A DNA stretch of 64,000 bases from Rhodococcus tibetensis (GCF_024438035.1 NZ_JANFQF010000023.1:30489-94488), one strand, 5' to 3'; positions 17,656-27,147 are shown, counted from the stretch's first letter. Notes: a model not told the origin generated them from the letters alone. Numbers and translations are program-made.

Positions 17656-18416
17656 AACTCGACCGCATTTCCGTAGAGCACCGCCTCGACGTGCCCACTC
17701 CCCACGGCGTCGGCGACGATCTCGAGGTCGGAGTCGGCGAACGGTCGCGGCGCCCGGGTGGACGGGAGATCGGTACCGAACATCACGGCGCGCGGATCCA
17801 CAGCCACCAGAGCCTTCAACGCGGCCGCGACGTCGAGGTTTCCGCGCCCGAAACCCGTCGCTTTGACCCGGACACCCTTCTCGACGAGAGGCAGGAGGTG
17901 CGTCAGCCCCTCGGCGGACAGTCCGAGGTGATCGATGCTCACCGCCGGGAGGGTGGCCACGAGAGCACCCAGTTCCGCGAGATCACGCGAGTCGATGTAC
18001 AGCTCGGCGTGCCATCCCGCGAGCTCGTGGACACGCCGCGCGAGAGTGTCGAGGTGCGACAACGACTCGGACCCGCCCCGGCGGACGTTGAACCGCAGCG
18101 CCCGGACCCCGAAGGCGTCCAAACGCAGAATCTCCTCGTCCGCCACCGAGGCCGACAGCTGCGTCACGCCGACGAAGCCGTCACCGAGCGACCCCAGCGC
18201 GTCGAGCAGGTACATCTGGTCGAATGCCTGGAACGATCCGGACACCACGGCGCCGCCGACGACACCGAGTCCTGCCACCCGTTTCGTGTAGTCGCGCGCG
18301 GTGAACTCAGGCGGCAGGTAGCCGTTGTTCGGGACGAGCGGAAAGCGGGGATCGACGATGTGCAGATGCGCGTCGAAAACTCGCTGTCCGCCGGTGCCGT
18401 CGTTGCCGGTACTCAC
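17610..18416 (-). CDS. Amidohydrolase-family (TIM-barrel) metal-dependent hydrolase
   Basis: The 268-residue protein begins with the metal-binding motif FDAHLHIVDPRFPL (about residue 15) and has further histidine/aspartate candidates in SIDHLGLS and MFGTDLPSTR, the pattern of amidohydrolase_2 (PF04909) enzymes such as 2-pyrone-4,6-dicarboxylate or lactone hydrolases. The start is a GTG at 18416. It overlaps the regulator gene's 3' end by 46 bases, tail to tail. The substrate is unknown. Confidence 0.82.
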   Translation of the reverse strand: MSTGNDGTGGQRVFDAHLHIVDPRFPLVPNNGYLPPEFTARDYTKRVAGLGVVGGAVVSGSFQAFDQMYLLDALGSLGDGFVGVTQLSASVADEEILRLDAFGVRALRFNVRRGGSESLSHLDTLARRVHELAGWHAELYIDSRDLAELGALVATLPAVSIDHLGLSAEGLTHLLPLVEKGVRVKATGFGRGNLDVAAALKALVAVDPRAVMFGTDLPSTRAPRPFADSDLEIVADAVGSGHVEAVLYGNAVEFYRTAEPRVAARTSC

Positions 18417-18451
18417 GCCCGCAACTGTAGGGCTCCCGCTAGGGTCGACTC

Positions 18452-20398
18452 ATGGCCACCACAGCTGACCACCTGAGAAGCACACTCGACGGGCGCTGGC
18501 GGGAAGTGCGCGAGCGCGTTCGGGCGGAACTGTCCGCTACGCCCGATTTCGCCCCGCACTACACGCCCGATCTGGAGGAAGCGCGGGCCAAGACGCTCGA
18601 GCAGATGCGACTCCTCGCAGGCAACGGCTACGCAGCCGACGGGTTCAAGAAAGACCACGGCGGAACCGGGGACGCGGGGGCGGCGGTGACGAGCATCGAG
18701 ATGCTTGCGATGTCCGACCTGTCCCTGATGGTCAAGGCCGGGGTCCAGTGGGGACTCTTCGGCGGTGCCATCGAAAATCTGGGCACCGAACGCCACCACG
18801 AGGCATACGTGAAACCCCTCATCGACCTCGACCTGCTGGGTTGCTTCGCGATGACCGAGACCGGTCACGGCAGCGACGTCCAGGCACTCGAGACTACCGC
18901 CACCTATGACGCGGCCACCGGCGAGTTCGTCGTCCACTCCCCCACGCCGTCGTCCCGGAAGGATTACATCGGTGGGGCCGCTCGACACGCGACGATGGCG
19001 GCTGTCTTCGCGCAACTCGTGACGCAGGGTGAGGACCACGGCGTGCACTGCTTCCTCGTCCCGATCCGCGACGAGGACGGCAACGACCTTCCGGGCGTTC
19101 ACACGTCCGACTGCGGATACAAGGGTGGGCTCCCCGGAGTCGACAACGGCCGCATCACTTTCGACCAGGTGCGGATTCCGCGGGTGAACCTGCTCAACAA
19201 ATACGCCGACGTCGCCGAGGACGGCACCTATTCCTCCCCCATCGACAACGCCAACCGCCGCTTCTTCACGATGGTGGGAACCCTCGTCCGGGGGCGCGTC
19301 ACCGTCGGCGGATCTGCCGGCGCCGCTGCCCGCGTCGCGCTGTCCATTGCCACGCGATACGCGTTACAGCGCCGCCAGTTCAGTGCGCCGCAAAGCGAAG
19401 ACGAAGTGTTGCTGATGGACTACCTCGTGCACCAGCGACGCCTTTTCCCGTTGATCGCGCGGTCCTACGCCCTGCAGTTCGCGCAGAACGAGCTGGTGTC
19501 CAAGATGCACGACATCCAGAGTGTCGAGGACGCCGATCCACAGGAACAGCGCGAACTCGAGGGACGAGCGGCCGGCCTCAAGGCAGCGAACACCTGGCAC
19601 GCCACCCGCGCCATCCAGGAAGCCCGGGAAGCCTGCGGCGGCGCCGGGTACATGGCCGAGAACCGGCTGACGGCCCTCAAGGCGGACACCGACGTGTTCA
19701 CCACCTTCGAGGGCGACAACCACGTGCTCACCCAGCTGGTCGCCAAGGAACTGCTCACGTCCTACGCCGACGAAGTCCGCGGGATGAGTCCGGTCGAGTG
19801 GATGCGCTTCGCCGCCACGACGGTGTCGGACGTCGTCAAGACCCGCACCGCGGCGCAGCAGATCATCCAGACCATCCTCGACACACGTCAGGACAACGAA
19901 GAGGACGGCAGCCTCTTCAACCGCGGAACACAGCTCACCATGTTCGAGGACCGCGAGCAGTACCTGCTCTCGACCGCGGCTCGCCGGCTCCAGGGTGCGC
20001 AGAAGCGCGAGGAGAACCCGTTCGACGCGTTCAACTTCGTCCAGGACCACGTGATGCACGCCGCGCAGGCGCACATCGACCGCGTCGTGCTCGAAGCGTT
20101 CATCGCCGGTATCGACAAGTGTCAGGACAAGGAGGCCCGCAACCTTTTGAGCGACGTCTGCGACCTCTACGCGCTCAGCATCATCGAGGAAGACAAGGCG
20201 TGGTTCATGGAGCACCGCCACCTGTCGGTCGAGCGGTCCAAAGCTGTGCAACGGGGAATCAACGACCGCTGCCGCAAGCTGCGCCCCCACGCGGCGTCCC
20301 TTGTCGAGGGACTGGGAGTGCCGGAGGCGCTACTCGGTTCCGCGATGATCGACGGGCCCGGAACCGACACGATCCGCAAGACCCAGATCTTCCGGTGA
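18452..20398 (+). CDS. Acyl-CoA oxidase / acyl-CoA dehydrogenase-family flavoprotein
   Basis: At 648 residues this is longer than a typical acyl-CoA dehydrogenase (about 380-400) and has the acyl-CoA oxidase layout: a dehydrogenase-like core followed by a C-terminal helical domain (about 470-648). FAMTETGHGSDV is the flavin/substrate signature, and the catalytic glutamate is expected in TFEGDNHVLTQLVAKELL (about residue 415). It catalyses the first oxidation of fatty acyl-CoA, with oxygen or ETF as acceptor; which acceptor cannot be told from sequence. Its last 69 bases overlap a convergent membrane-protein gene. Confidence 0.87.
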   Translation: MATTADHLRSTLDGRWREVRERVRAELSATPDFAPHYTPDLEEARAKTLEQMRLLAGNGYAADGFKKDHGGTGDAGAAVTSIEMLAMSDLSLMVKAGVQWGLFGGAIENLGTERHHEAYVKPLIDLDLLGCFAMTETGHGSDVQALETTATYDAATGEFVVHSPTPSSRKDYIGGAARHATMAAVFAQLVTQGEDHGVHCFLVPIRDEDGNDLPGVHTSDCGYKGGLPGVDNGRITFDQVRIPRVNLLNKYADVAEDGTYSSPIDNANRRFFTMVGTLVRGRVTVGGSAGAAARVALSIATRYALQRRQFSAPQSEDEVLLMDYLVHQRRLFPLIARSYALQFAQNELVSKMHDIQSVEDADPQEQRELEGRAAGLKAANTWHATRAIQEAREACGGAGYMAENRLTALKADTDVFTTFEGDNHVLTQLVAKELLTSYADEVRGMSPVEWMRFAATTVSDVVKTRTAAQQIIQTILDTRQDNEEDGSLFNRGTQLTMFEDREQYLLSTAARRLQGAQKREENPFDAFNFVQDHVMHAAQAHIDRVVLEAFIAGIDKCQDKEARNLLSDVCDLYALSIIEEDKAWFMEHRHLSVERSKAVQRGINDRCRKLRPHAASLVEGLGVPEALLGSAMIDGPGTDTIRKTQIFR

Positions 20399-20665
20399 CG
20401 TCGCCGACTCGGCGGGGTGACCCGCCGGGCCGGCAACCCACCGCCGGGCCACGTCGATCACCAGTAGCCCGGCGGCGGTGACGAGGGCAGCGGCGCCGGC
20501 GATCCAGGACCCCGAATACTCGGTTCCCTCATACGACGGGGCGCCGGGTGCCACGGGGCCGAACTCGGAGGTGATCCGTGCCGAGGTCCAGCACCACACG
20601 GCCAGAACGAGTGCAGCAAGGGCCAGAGCACTTTCCGCAGCCAACGTCATAGCGCTTCGCTTCAC
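20330..20665 (-). CDS. Small two-segment membrane protein
   Basis: The 111-residue protein has two hydrophobic segments (ALALAALVLAVWCWTSA and IAGAAALVTAAGLLVIDVA) joined by an external loop, and a polar tail. The GTG at 20665 overlaps the stop of the gene before it by four bases (GTGA). Its 3' 69 bases overlap the acyl-CoA oxidase-type gene. It may correspond to M. tuberculosis Rv0514, which also sits beside hemB, from memory. Function is unknown. Confidence 0.65.
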   Translation of the reverse strand: MKRSAMTLAAESALALAALVLAVWCWTSARITSEFGPVAPGAPSYEGTEYSGSWIAGAAALVTAAGLLVIDVARRWVAGPAGHPAESATSPEDLGLADRVGSGPVDHRGTE

Positions 20666-21141
20666 TGTTCCGCCCCTCCGTCGGCCTTCGCGAGCAGCGA
20701 CTCGAGTTGCGTCCGCAATCCCTCGTCATCCTTGGCCCACGCCTGCACCAGTGCCCCGCCCCGCAGTCGCAGTCCGATACCCGAGCGTCGCCGGGGCACT
20801 GCGGACAGCTCACCGAGCGTCCTCGCCGTCTCCCACGGCTGCGGAACGTACGACTCGGTGTCCGGCGGAGGCAGGATCTTCACGATCTCGCTGATCGGTA
20901 GTTCTTCGGTGCCCTGCCGCAATTGGGTGGGTGTGAGTTCCACGCTTGCGTGCCTGCGTGCGGCGACCACTTGAACGTAGAGGAATCCGCTGAGTAGAGC
21001 GGCGAACAACGGGAGCGCGAACCAGTGCACCACGGGGCCCGTCAGAAGCTCGATGATCAACGCGACAGTGCAGAACACTGGGCCGAAGGCCACCAACCGC
21101 CAGCGCGCGCCGGGCTCACTGAACAGAATTTCCTCAGCCAC
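20662..21141 (-). CDS. Conserved membrane protein, PH-like (Rv0513-type)
   Basis: The 159-residue protein has two adjacent hydrophobic segments (LVAFGPVFCTVALIIELL and FALPLFAALLSGFLYVQVVA), then a soluble domain with a pleckstrin-like strand pattern (ASVELTPTQLRQGTEELPIS). It is co-transcribed with the next small membrane protein by a four-base overlap. From memory, M. tuberculosis Rv0513 near hemB has the same architecture. Function is unknown. Confidence 0.72.
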   Translation of the reverse strand: MAEEILFSEPGARWRLVAFGPVFCTVALIIELLTGPVVHWFALPLFAALLSGFLYVQVVAARRHASVELTPTQLRQGTEELPISEIVKILPPPDTESYVPQPWETARTLGELSAVPRRRSGIGLRLRGGALVQAWAKDDEGLRTQLESLLAKADGGAEQ

Positions 21142-21194
21142 GGACGGCCCGGACTTTCGCGCTCCCGCGGTCGTACACGCACGGGGTGGTCACC

Positions 21195-21311
21195 TCAGGA
21201 AACGGCACCGGGAATGACGACGAGCAACAGAGTCAGTAGTACAAAGGCCACGATAATGGCGAACATCAGTGCTTCCCTGCGTGACCCGTGTGCCCGATCA
21301 TCAGCGCGCAT
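21195..21311 (-). CDS. 38-residue single-pass membrane microprotein
   Basis: A 39-codon frame runs from an ATG at 21311 to a TGA at 21195. The product is MRADDRAHGSRREAL followed by a strongly hydrophobic stretch, FAIIVAFVLLTLLLVVIPG, and a short end. A GGAGGG ribosome-binding site lies nine bases before the ATG. A CRP-like site is 44-59 bases upstream. It lies in a 261-base gap between two membrane-protein genes and is too short for ordinary gene calling. Reality is supported by the ribosome-binding site plus membrane segment; conservation could not be checked. Confidence 0.6.
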   Translation of the reverse strand: MRADDRAHGSRREALMFAIIVAFVLLTLLLVVIPGAVS

Positions 21312-21354
21312 AGAGAAAAGCCCTCCGGTCGAAAAGAAGTCTGCCGTCTGCTCT

Positions 21355-21370
21355 TGTGACGTACTTCACG
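21355..21370. promoter_or_regulatory. CRP/GlxR-like site before the 38-residue microprotein
   Basis: TGTGA-CGTACT-TCACG matches TGTGA-N6-TCACA at nine of ten defined positions and lies 44-59 bases upstream of the microprotein ATG, a common place for an activator. The other neighbour, the gene ending at 21403, points the same way but ends here, so the site most likely serves the microprotein. Confidence 0.4.
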
Positions 21371-21402
21371 GTACATCTTTATGATTCACGATCAAACTCG
21401 AG

Positions 21403-22014
21403 CTACGACGGGGGCAGCTTCGAAAAGTAACTGTTCGAGTCTTTCCGGTGCATCAACACGACGGCACCGACTGCCACGACCGCCTGCAGGATCTGCACTC
21501 CTCCGATGGCGAGCGCGATACTACTGCCGTCCGACCCGATCCCGAACAGCACCGGCACCGTCCACACCACCATCGTGACGCTCACGACCGTCAACAGGGT
21601 CCTCGCCCAGTTCCTGCCCTTCCGCATGAAATGCACGAAAAGGACGAACAGGCCCGTCAGAAGCAGGATGAGCACACCCGTGACCGCGATGCCCACATAG
21701 AAGAGCATCTCCACGTTCTCCCGAGTCATTGCGACCTCGCCGGACTTCACCTTCGGGTTGGTCATCAGTTCGTCGACGAACGTCGATTTCTCACCGACCA
21801 CCAGAGCCATGGCCGCCACCGCCTGGATCACACCGAGCACGGCCACGACCCACAGCAACTGCGCCGCCGTGCCCACATCGACCGGTGCGGGGCGGTCGGG
21901 CTTCGGCTGCGGAACGGGTGGTGGATACGGCAACCCGTGCGGATTCGGGCCCTGCGGCGGTGTCTGTTGTGGCGGTGTCTGTTGTGGCGGTGTCTGAGGC
22001 CACTGCGAAGTCAT
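21403..22014 (-). CDS. Proline/glutamine-rich N-terminus membrane protein
   Basis: The 203-residue protein has a Pro/Gln-rich cytosolic N-terminus with repeated QTPPQ units, then four hydrophobic segments (about residues 50-72, 100-128, 140-160, 168-190). The layout is common in actinobacterial membrane proteins of unknown function. The repeats are encoded by 15-base tandem copies, so length may vary between strains. It stands between hemB and the microprotein gene, on their strand. Confidence 0.7.
   Translation of the reverse strand: MTSQWPQTPPQQTPPQQTPPQGPNPHGLPYPPPVPQPKPDRPAPVDVGTAAQLLWVVAVLGVIQAVAAMALVVGEKSTFVDELMTNPKVKSGEVAMTRENVEMLFYVGIAVTGVLILLLTGLFVLFVHFMRKGRNWARTLLTVVSVTMVVWTVPVLFGIGSDGSSIALAIGGVQILQAVVAVGAVVLMHRKDSNSYFSKLPPS
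21961..21996. repeat. 15-base in-frame tandem repeat in the membrane-protein gene
   Basis: The unit TGTCTGTTGTGGCGG occurs twice in full (21961-21975 and 21976-21990) and once in part (21991-21996). On the coding strand each unit gives Pro-Pro-Gln-Gln-Thr. Being a multiple of three, copy-number change keeps the frame. Confidence 0.8.
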
Positions 22015-22054
22015 GGCACCACCGTATCCGTCACCGGGCGCCGCACCGCATCCA

Positions 22055-23029
22055 TCACAACCAGCCGGCCGCTTCGGTGGCCCAATAGGTCAGGACAATA
22101 TCGGCGCCTGCTCGCCGAATACTCGTCAGCGATTCGAGGATGGCGGCGTCGCGATCGATCCAGCCGTTCTGCGCAGCAGCCGTAATCATCGAGTACTCCC
22201 CCGAGATCTGGTATGCCGCAACGGGAACCGGGGATCGATCCGCCACGTCCCGCACAATGTCCAGGTAGGACATCGCCGGCTTTACCATGACGAGGTCAGC
22301 ACCTTCCTCGATATCGAGGTCCACTTCGCGCAGCGACTCCCGCCGATTGGCCGAGTCCTGCTGATAAGCCCTGCGATCACCCTGCAGGGACGAGCCCACG
22401 GCCTCGCGGAACGGTCCGTAGAAGGCGGATGCGTACTTCGCGGAGTACGCCAGCTGACCGACGTCGGTGTATCCCGCGGCGTCCAGCGCCGTCCGAATGG
22501 CGGCAACCTGACCGTCCATCATTCCGCTCGGACCGAGCAGATGCGCACCGGCGTCGGCCTGGGAGACGGCCATGTCCACGTACCGGAGGAGTGTCCGGTC
22601 GTTGTCGACCGCGCCACTGTCGTCGAGCACGCCACAGTGGCCGTGCGCGGTGAACTCGTCCAGGCACGTGTCCGCCATGATGACGGTGGCATCACCGAGT
22701 TCCTCTGCGAGGGAACGCAACCCACGGTTCAAGATGCCGTCCGGATCGCTCGCACCGGAGCCCTCGGCGTCCTTGTCGTCCGGACGCGGCACACCGAACA
22801 GCATGAGCCCGCCGACACCGGCCTCCACCGCCTCGATCGCAGCCGACCGCAGCGATGCGAGCGTGTGCTGGAAGACACCGGGCATCGACGTGATCTCCCG
22901 CGGCTCGTCGATACCGTCCGCCACGAACATCGGCAGCACCAGATGTCGTGGCTCGAGTGAAGTTTCGGCGACAAGCCTGCGCAGCGCCGGAGTGCGTCGC
23001 AGTCGCCGCGGCCGGTGGGTCGGAAACAC
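22055..23029 (-). CDS. hemB: Delta-aminolevulinic acid dehydratase (porphobilinogen synthase) HemB
   Basis: The 324-residue enzyme condenses two 5-aminolevulinates to porphobilinogen. The zinc-type cysteine cluster is visible in [17 protein letters not shown], and the two catalytic lysines lie in [13 protein letters not shown] and [12 protein letters not shown]. The GTG at 23029 ([14 protein letters not shown]) is chosen because GGAGG lies eight bases before it; an upstream ATG in frame has no such signal. It follows the hemD gene after a perfect 21-base inverted repeat, which may uncouple its expression. Confidence 0.93.
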   Translation of the reverse strand: MFPTHRPRRLRRTPALRRLVAETSLEPRHLVLPMFVADGIDEPREITSMPGVFQHTLASLRSAAIEAVEAGVGGLMLFGVPRPDDKDAEGSGASDPDGILNRGLRSLAEELGDATVIMADTCLDEFTAHGHCGVLDDSGAVDNDRTLLRYVDMAVSQADAGAHLLGPSGMMDGQVAAIRTALDAAGYTDVGQLAYSAKYASAFYGPFREAVGSSLQGDRRAYQQDSANRRESLREVDLDIEEGADLVMVKPAMSYLDIVRDVADRSPVPVAAYQISGEYSMITAAAQNGWIDRDAAILESLTSIRRAGADIVLTYWATEAAGWL

Positions 23030-23050
23030 GGAAGGGCCCTCCTTCGTCGG

Positions 23051-23098
23051 GCCCGTGAGTGGTTGAGGAGTGCCTGGACTCCTCAACCACTCACGGGC
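23051..23098. repeat. Perfect 21-base inverted repeat between hemD and hemB
   Basis: Arms of 21 bases (23051-23071 and 23078-23098) pair without mismatch around the six-base loop GCCTGG. The arm begins GCCCGTGAGTGGTTGAGG. There is no U-run, so it is not a classical intrinsic terminator, but the RNA hairpin would be very stable. It occupies the gap between the hemD stop (23108) and the hemB ribosome-binding site. It could be an attenuator, an mRNA-stabilising element, or a copy of a dispersed intergenic repeat; the sequence alone does not decide. Confidence 0.8.
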
Positions 23099-23107
23099 GC
23101 GTAGCGC

Positions 23108-24673
23108 CTAGCGCCGAGCGCGGGACTTCTTGCGCGGCGGGGGCAGTGCGCCCTCGGCGCGTAGGCGCGCGGCGTGCTCGGCCAGAGCCTCCACCAGAGG
23201 GCCGACCTGAGCGGTCTCGGGCTGCACGTCCACGCGCAGTCCGAACTCGACTGCGGTTTCGGCGGTCTTGGGACCGATGCAGGCCACGAGGGTTCGTGCG
23301 TGCGGCTTACCGGCGATACCGACGAGGTTGCGGACCGTCGACGACGAGGTGAAGCAGACGGCGTCGAACCCACCGGTCTTGATCATCTCGCGGGTCTCGG
23401 CCGGCGGCGGCGCAGCCCGGACGGTGCGGTAGGCGGTGACGTCGTCGATCTCCCAGCCGCGTTCGCGAAGGCCCTCGGCGAGTGTTTCGGTGGCAATGTC
23501 GGCCCGCGGCAACAGAACCCGATTGACGGGATCGAACACGTCGTCGTACGGAGCGAACTCGGCCAGCAGGCCCTCGCTCGACTGCTCACCGGACGGCACC
23601 AGTTCGGGATTGATCCCGAAGGACCGGACCTTGGCGGCCGTGGCCTCGCCGATGCAGGCGATCTTGACGCCGGAGAACGCGCGGGCGTCGAGCCCGAACT
23701 CCTCGAACTTCTCCCACACCGCACGCACCGCGTTGGTGGAGGTGAATACCACCCACTGGTAGCGGCCGTCGACCAGACCCTTGACGGAACGTTCCATCTG
23801 GGCGGGGCTGCGCGGCGGCTCCACGGCGATGGTCGGCACCTCGATCGGGATGGCACCGTGGGTGACCAGGCGGTCGCTCATCTCCCCTGCCTGATCCTTC
23901 GTGCGGGGCACGAGGACCTTCCAGCCGTAGAGGGCTCGCGACTCCCACCACGACATCTTGCTGCGCTGGGCCACCACCTTGCCGACGGTCACGACGAGCG
24001 AGCCGACCAGTTCGGAACCGGCCTCGTTGAGAGTGGCGAGGGTGGCCTCGACGGTGCGCTGCTGCCTGGTGGTGCCACGAACCGTGATCGCGGCCGGGGT
24101 CTGCGGCGCGAGACCGTGTTCGACAAGCGCGCTCGCCGTCTCGGCGAGGTGCCCCGACGTGGCGTGCAACACCAGCGGTCCGGGCGCGGCGGCCAGGGCC
24201 GCCCAGTCGACCTCACCGCGGACGTCGGCCTCGGTGTGCCCCGACCCCAGCGCCATACCTGCGTATGACGGAACAGCGGACGAAGCAGGCAGACCGGGCA
24301 GGACCTCGAACTGCACCTGGGTCCGGGCGACGGCGGTGACCTCGGCGATCACCGAGTCGGTGGTCAGCGGGTCACCGGACACGAGACGGACGACGTCGTG
24401 GCCGTTGCGGGCCTCGTGTACCAGGGTCTTCGCGACCTCGGCCGGTTCGCCGAGAGCCGGGCGGACCTCGGCGAGCGGCTCACCGGTTTCTGCGTCGACG
24501 CCCAGGTCGGTGCCGACCAGGGCGGTGACGCCCTTGTCGACGTCGGGGTCGGTGAAGGCCAGCGTCGCTGCGGCAAGGACGTCCCGTGCGTGCACAGTGA
24601 GCAGGGCCGGATCTCCCGGTCCGGATCCCACGAACAGGATCCGTCCGGGGGTGTTCTTTCGGACTCGGCTCAT
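23108..24673 (-). CDS. hemD: Fused uroporphyrinogen-III C-methyltransferase / uroporphyrinogen-III synthase
   Basis: The 521-residue protein joins an N-terminal tetrapyrrole methylase-like domain (about residues 8-245; ILFVGSGPGDPALLTVHARD and RLVSGDPLTTDS) to a C-terminal HemD domain (about 255-505; SRALYGWKVLVPRTKDQAG, AVCFTSSSTVRNL). The HemD part makes uroporphyrinogen III. The methylase part resembles CobA/CysG, but the GSGPGDP loop is present while other residues look divergent, so activity is uncertain. M. tuberculosis Rv0511 has the same fusion, from memory. A lysine/arginine-rich tail ends the protein. Confidence 0.9.
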   Translation of the reverse strand: MSRVRKNTPGRILFVGSGPGDPALLTVHARDVLAAATLAFTDPDVDKGVTALVGTDLGVDAETGEPLAEVRPALGEPAEVAKTLVHEARNGHDVVRLVSGDPLTTDSVIAEVTAVARTQVQFEVLPGLPASSAVPSYAGMALGSGHTEADVRGEVDWAALAAAPGPLVLHATSGHLAETASALVEHGLAPQTPAAITVRGTTRQQRTVEATLATLNEAGSELVGSLVVTVGKVVAQRSKMSWWESRALYGWKVLVPRTKDQAGEMSDRLVTHGAIPIEVPTIAVEPPRSPAQMERSVKGLVDGRYQWVVFTSTNAVRAVWEKFEEFGLDARAFSGVKIACIGEATAAKVRSFGINPELVPSGEQSSEGLLAEFAPYDDVFDPVNRVLLPRADIATETLAEGLRERGWEIDDVTAYRTVRAAPPPAETREMIKTGGFDAVCFTSSSTVRNLVGIAGKPHARTLVACIGPKTAETAVEFGLRVDVQPETAQVGPLVEALAEHAARLRAEGALPPPRKKSRARR

Positions 24674-24748
24674 CGGTAATTCTCCAGTGCGATCATGTGT
24701 CGAGAGGGGTACAGGGGGCAGGCCGGCCGATCGGTCGGCCTTCGCACA

Positions 24749-25714
24749 TCAAACATCGGCATCACCGGCCTCGATGACGTTCATCAGCTCGCGCGCGCCG
24801 AGTTCGAGGAGTTCCCGTGCGACCGAGCGGCCGAGTTCTTCGGCGTTGTCCGGGGAGCCCACTGCCCCCGTGCGGATGACATCCGAACCGTCGATGGCTG
24901 CGGCGCATCCTCGGACGGAGAGTTCGTCGAAGATGCGGCCGTCGTCGTCGAGTGATTCGACGACCTCCGCGATGGCCCCGACAGGTGCGGTGCACCCGGC
25001 CTCCAGTTCGGCGAGGAGGGCACGTTCCGCGGTGACGGCGGCGCGGCTGTTCGGGTCGTCGAGTTCGGCCAGGATCGAGACGAGCGCGTTGTCGCCGGAC
25101 AGGCATTCCACGGCCAGCGCACCCTGGGCGGGCGCGGGCAGCATCTGGACGGGTTCGAGGGACTCGGTGATCAGGTCCAGGCGACCGATACGCGCCAACC
25201 CTGCGCGTGCCAGGACGACGGCGTCGAGTTCGCCGGACTCGACCTTGCCGAGCCGCCGCTGAAGGTTGCCGCGGAGCGGGCGGATGTCGAGGCCGAGGCC
25301 GAGTGCCCGTAGCTGCGAGGTGCGGCGCGGTGCGGACGTGCCGACCTTCGATCCGACGGGCAGTTCACCGAGGACGAGTCCGTCGCGGGCGACCAGCGCA
25401 TCGCGCGGGTCTTCCCGAGGCGGGATCGCGGCGATGGTGAACCGTTCGTCTCGGGCAGTCGGAAGATCTTTGTACGAGTGCACGGCTACGTCGACGCGGC
25501 CGTCGACGAGCGCTTCCCGGAGTTCCGCGGTGAAGACGCCGACCCCGATCTTCTCTACCGACTCCATGGACTGATCGCCCTTGGTTTTGATGATGACGAG
25601 TTCGGCTTCGTGTCCGGCCGAGATCAGGGCGTCACGCACGGTGCCGGCCTGGGTGGTGGCTAGTTCACTTCCGCGGGTACCGATCCGCAGGGTGCGGGTG
25701 CCGACGGCGCTCAT
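24749..25714 (-). CDS. hemC: Porphobilinogen deaminase (hydroxymethylbilane synthase) HemC
   Basis: The 321-residue enzyme joins four porphobilinogens into hydroxymethylbilane. The dipyrromethane cofactor cysteine is Cys241 in [14 protein letters not shown], and the substrate loop [11 protein letters not shown] and arginine-rich APRRTSQL segment are present. Its start overlaps the hemA stop by four bases. Order rex-hemA-hemC-hemD-hemB matches that of Streptomyces. Confidence 0.95.
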   Translation of the reverse strand: MSAVGTRTLRIGTRGSELATTQAGTVRDALISAGHEAELVIIKTKGDQSMESVEKIGVGVFTAELREALVDGRVDVAVHSYKDLPTARDERFTIAAIPPREDPRDALVARDGLVLGELPVGSKVGTSAPRRTSQLRALGLGLDIRPLRGNLQRRLGKVESGELDAVVLARAGLARIGRLDLITESLEPVQMLPAPAQGALAVECLSGDNALVSILAELDDPNSRAAVTAERALLAELEAGCTAPVGAIAEVVESLDDDGRIFDELSVRGCAAAIDGSDVIRTGAVGSPDNAEELGRSVARELLELGARELMNVIEAGDADV

Positions 25715-27147
25715 GCCTGCGGTTCCTTCCCTTGGTTGTCGTCCGCGACGAATCGGCGCAGACGAGGGTCCTGGCCGGCAATGAAACCGTCGGTGATGTC
25801 GATGGCACCGAGGTCCGGCGTCCCGAGGTCGGTGGGTTTCGCGACGGCCTCCACGGATCCGGGACTGAGTTCGAACAGTTCGCGTAGCGCGGCGGCGTAC
25901 GAGTCGCCTCCCGGCGCCGACGCCAGCTGCTTCACCCGCACGGTGGGCGCGTGCAGAAGCTTGTCGACCACTCGGCGGACGGTACGTGCCACCTCGTCGC
26001 GCTGGGGATCGTCGAGACCGGGCAACCGCGAATCGAGTCTCAGCAATTCGGCTTCGACGACGTCTGCGGCGCGCTGACGTAGTGCGGTGACGGTGGGCGT
26101 GACCTCCGCCAGGCGTTGGCCGGCGAGATACTGGGCCAGCTCGCTGGCCACGATGGCCCGGGCGGCGTCCGCATCCGAGGCTGCCGCCCCCGCGGCGGGG
26201 TCTCGCTGCAACGACTCCATGTCCAGCACGGTGACACCGGGCAGTCCCGCCACTGCGTGCTCGACGTCGCGGGGCAGCCCGAGGTCGCAGATGACGAGCG
26301 GACGTTCGGGGTCGCGGTCGGGCTGAGCCAGCGCACGGTGGGTATCCGCGAGCGTGACGACGGCACCGACCGCGCCGGTACAGGTCACGAGCACGTCCGC
26401 CTGCGCCATCGCCGCGGGCAGGTGACCGAGCTCGAAGGCCTGCGCTTCGACGCCGCCTGACCGGGCGTTGTCGGCAAGATGCTCCGCCCGCTCCTTGGTG
26501 CGGTTGACGACGAGAATTCGGCCGATGCCTGCGCGGGTGAGGTGTGCGACCGAGAGCCCGCCCATGGAGCCTGCGCCCACCACGACCGCGGTGCGGCCGC
26601 TGAGCCCACCGGTGCCGACGATTCCGGCGGCACGGTCGAGCGCCACCGAGACGACCGAAGCGCCCGCCGAGTCGATTCCGGTTTCCGCGTGAACCCGCTT
26701 GCCCACCCGCAACGCCTGCTGAGCCAGCTCGTGCAGGGTGCGTCCGGCGGCCTGCTGGGCGTCCGAGGATGCGTAGGCAGCCCGGATCTGACCGAGAATC
26801 TGCTGCTCGCCGATCACCATCGAATCGAGACCGCTGGCCACCGCGAACAGGTGCTCCGCGGCCGCCTCGCTGTAGCGCACATACGCGTGGCGGTGCAGGT
26901 CGGTGAGGTCGAGCCCGGAGTGATCGGCCAGGAGTTCACCGACCTCGGTGAGAGCACCGTGGAAAGCGTCGACGACGGCGTAGATCTCCACCCGGTTGCA
27001 GGTCGAGACGATCATCGCTTCCGAGATGTGTGTCGACGCCAGAAGCTTGTCCGTCAGCTTCGGCCGATCGGTGTCGGTGACAGCAACCCGCTCCAGAACC
27101 GGCACGGGTGCCGTCCGGTGCGAGACCCCGACAAGCAGAACACTCAC
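25711..27147 (-). CDS. hemA: Glutamyl-tRNA reductase HemA
   Basis: The 478-residue NADPH enzyme reduces glutamyl-tRNA to glutamate-1-semialdehyde, which HemL uses. The catalytic cysteine is Cys50 in [13 protein letters not shown], the family start [12 protein letters not shown] is present, and the NADPH-binding [15 protein letters not shown] follows. The GTG at 27147 is the start because the family N-terminus begins there and it overlaps the rex stop by four bases (GTGA); the open frame further upstream is a shadow inside rex. Confidence 0.95.
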   Translation of the reverse strand: MSVLLVGVSHRTAPVPVLERVAVTDTDRPKLTDKLLASTHISEAMIVSTCNRVEIYAVVDAFHGALTEVGELLADHSGLDLTDLHRHAYVRYSEAAAEHLFAVASGLDSMVIGEQQILGQIRAAYASSDAQQAAGRTLHELAQQALRVGKRVHAETGIDSAGASVVSVALDRAAGIVGTGGLSGRTAVVVGAGSMGGLSVAHLTRAGIGRILVVNRTKERAEHLADNARSGGVEAQAFELGHLPAAMAQADVLVTCTGAVGAVVTLADTHRALAQPDRDPERPLVICDLGLPRDVEHAVAGLPGVTVLDMESLQRDPAAGAAASDADAARAIVASELAQYLAGQRLAEVTPTVTALRQRAADVVEAELLRLDSRLPGLDDPQRDEVARTVRRVVDKLLHAPTVRVKQLASAPGGDSYAAALRELFELSPGSVEAVAKPTDLGTPDLGAIDITDGFIAGQDPRLRRFVADDNQGKEPQA

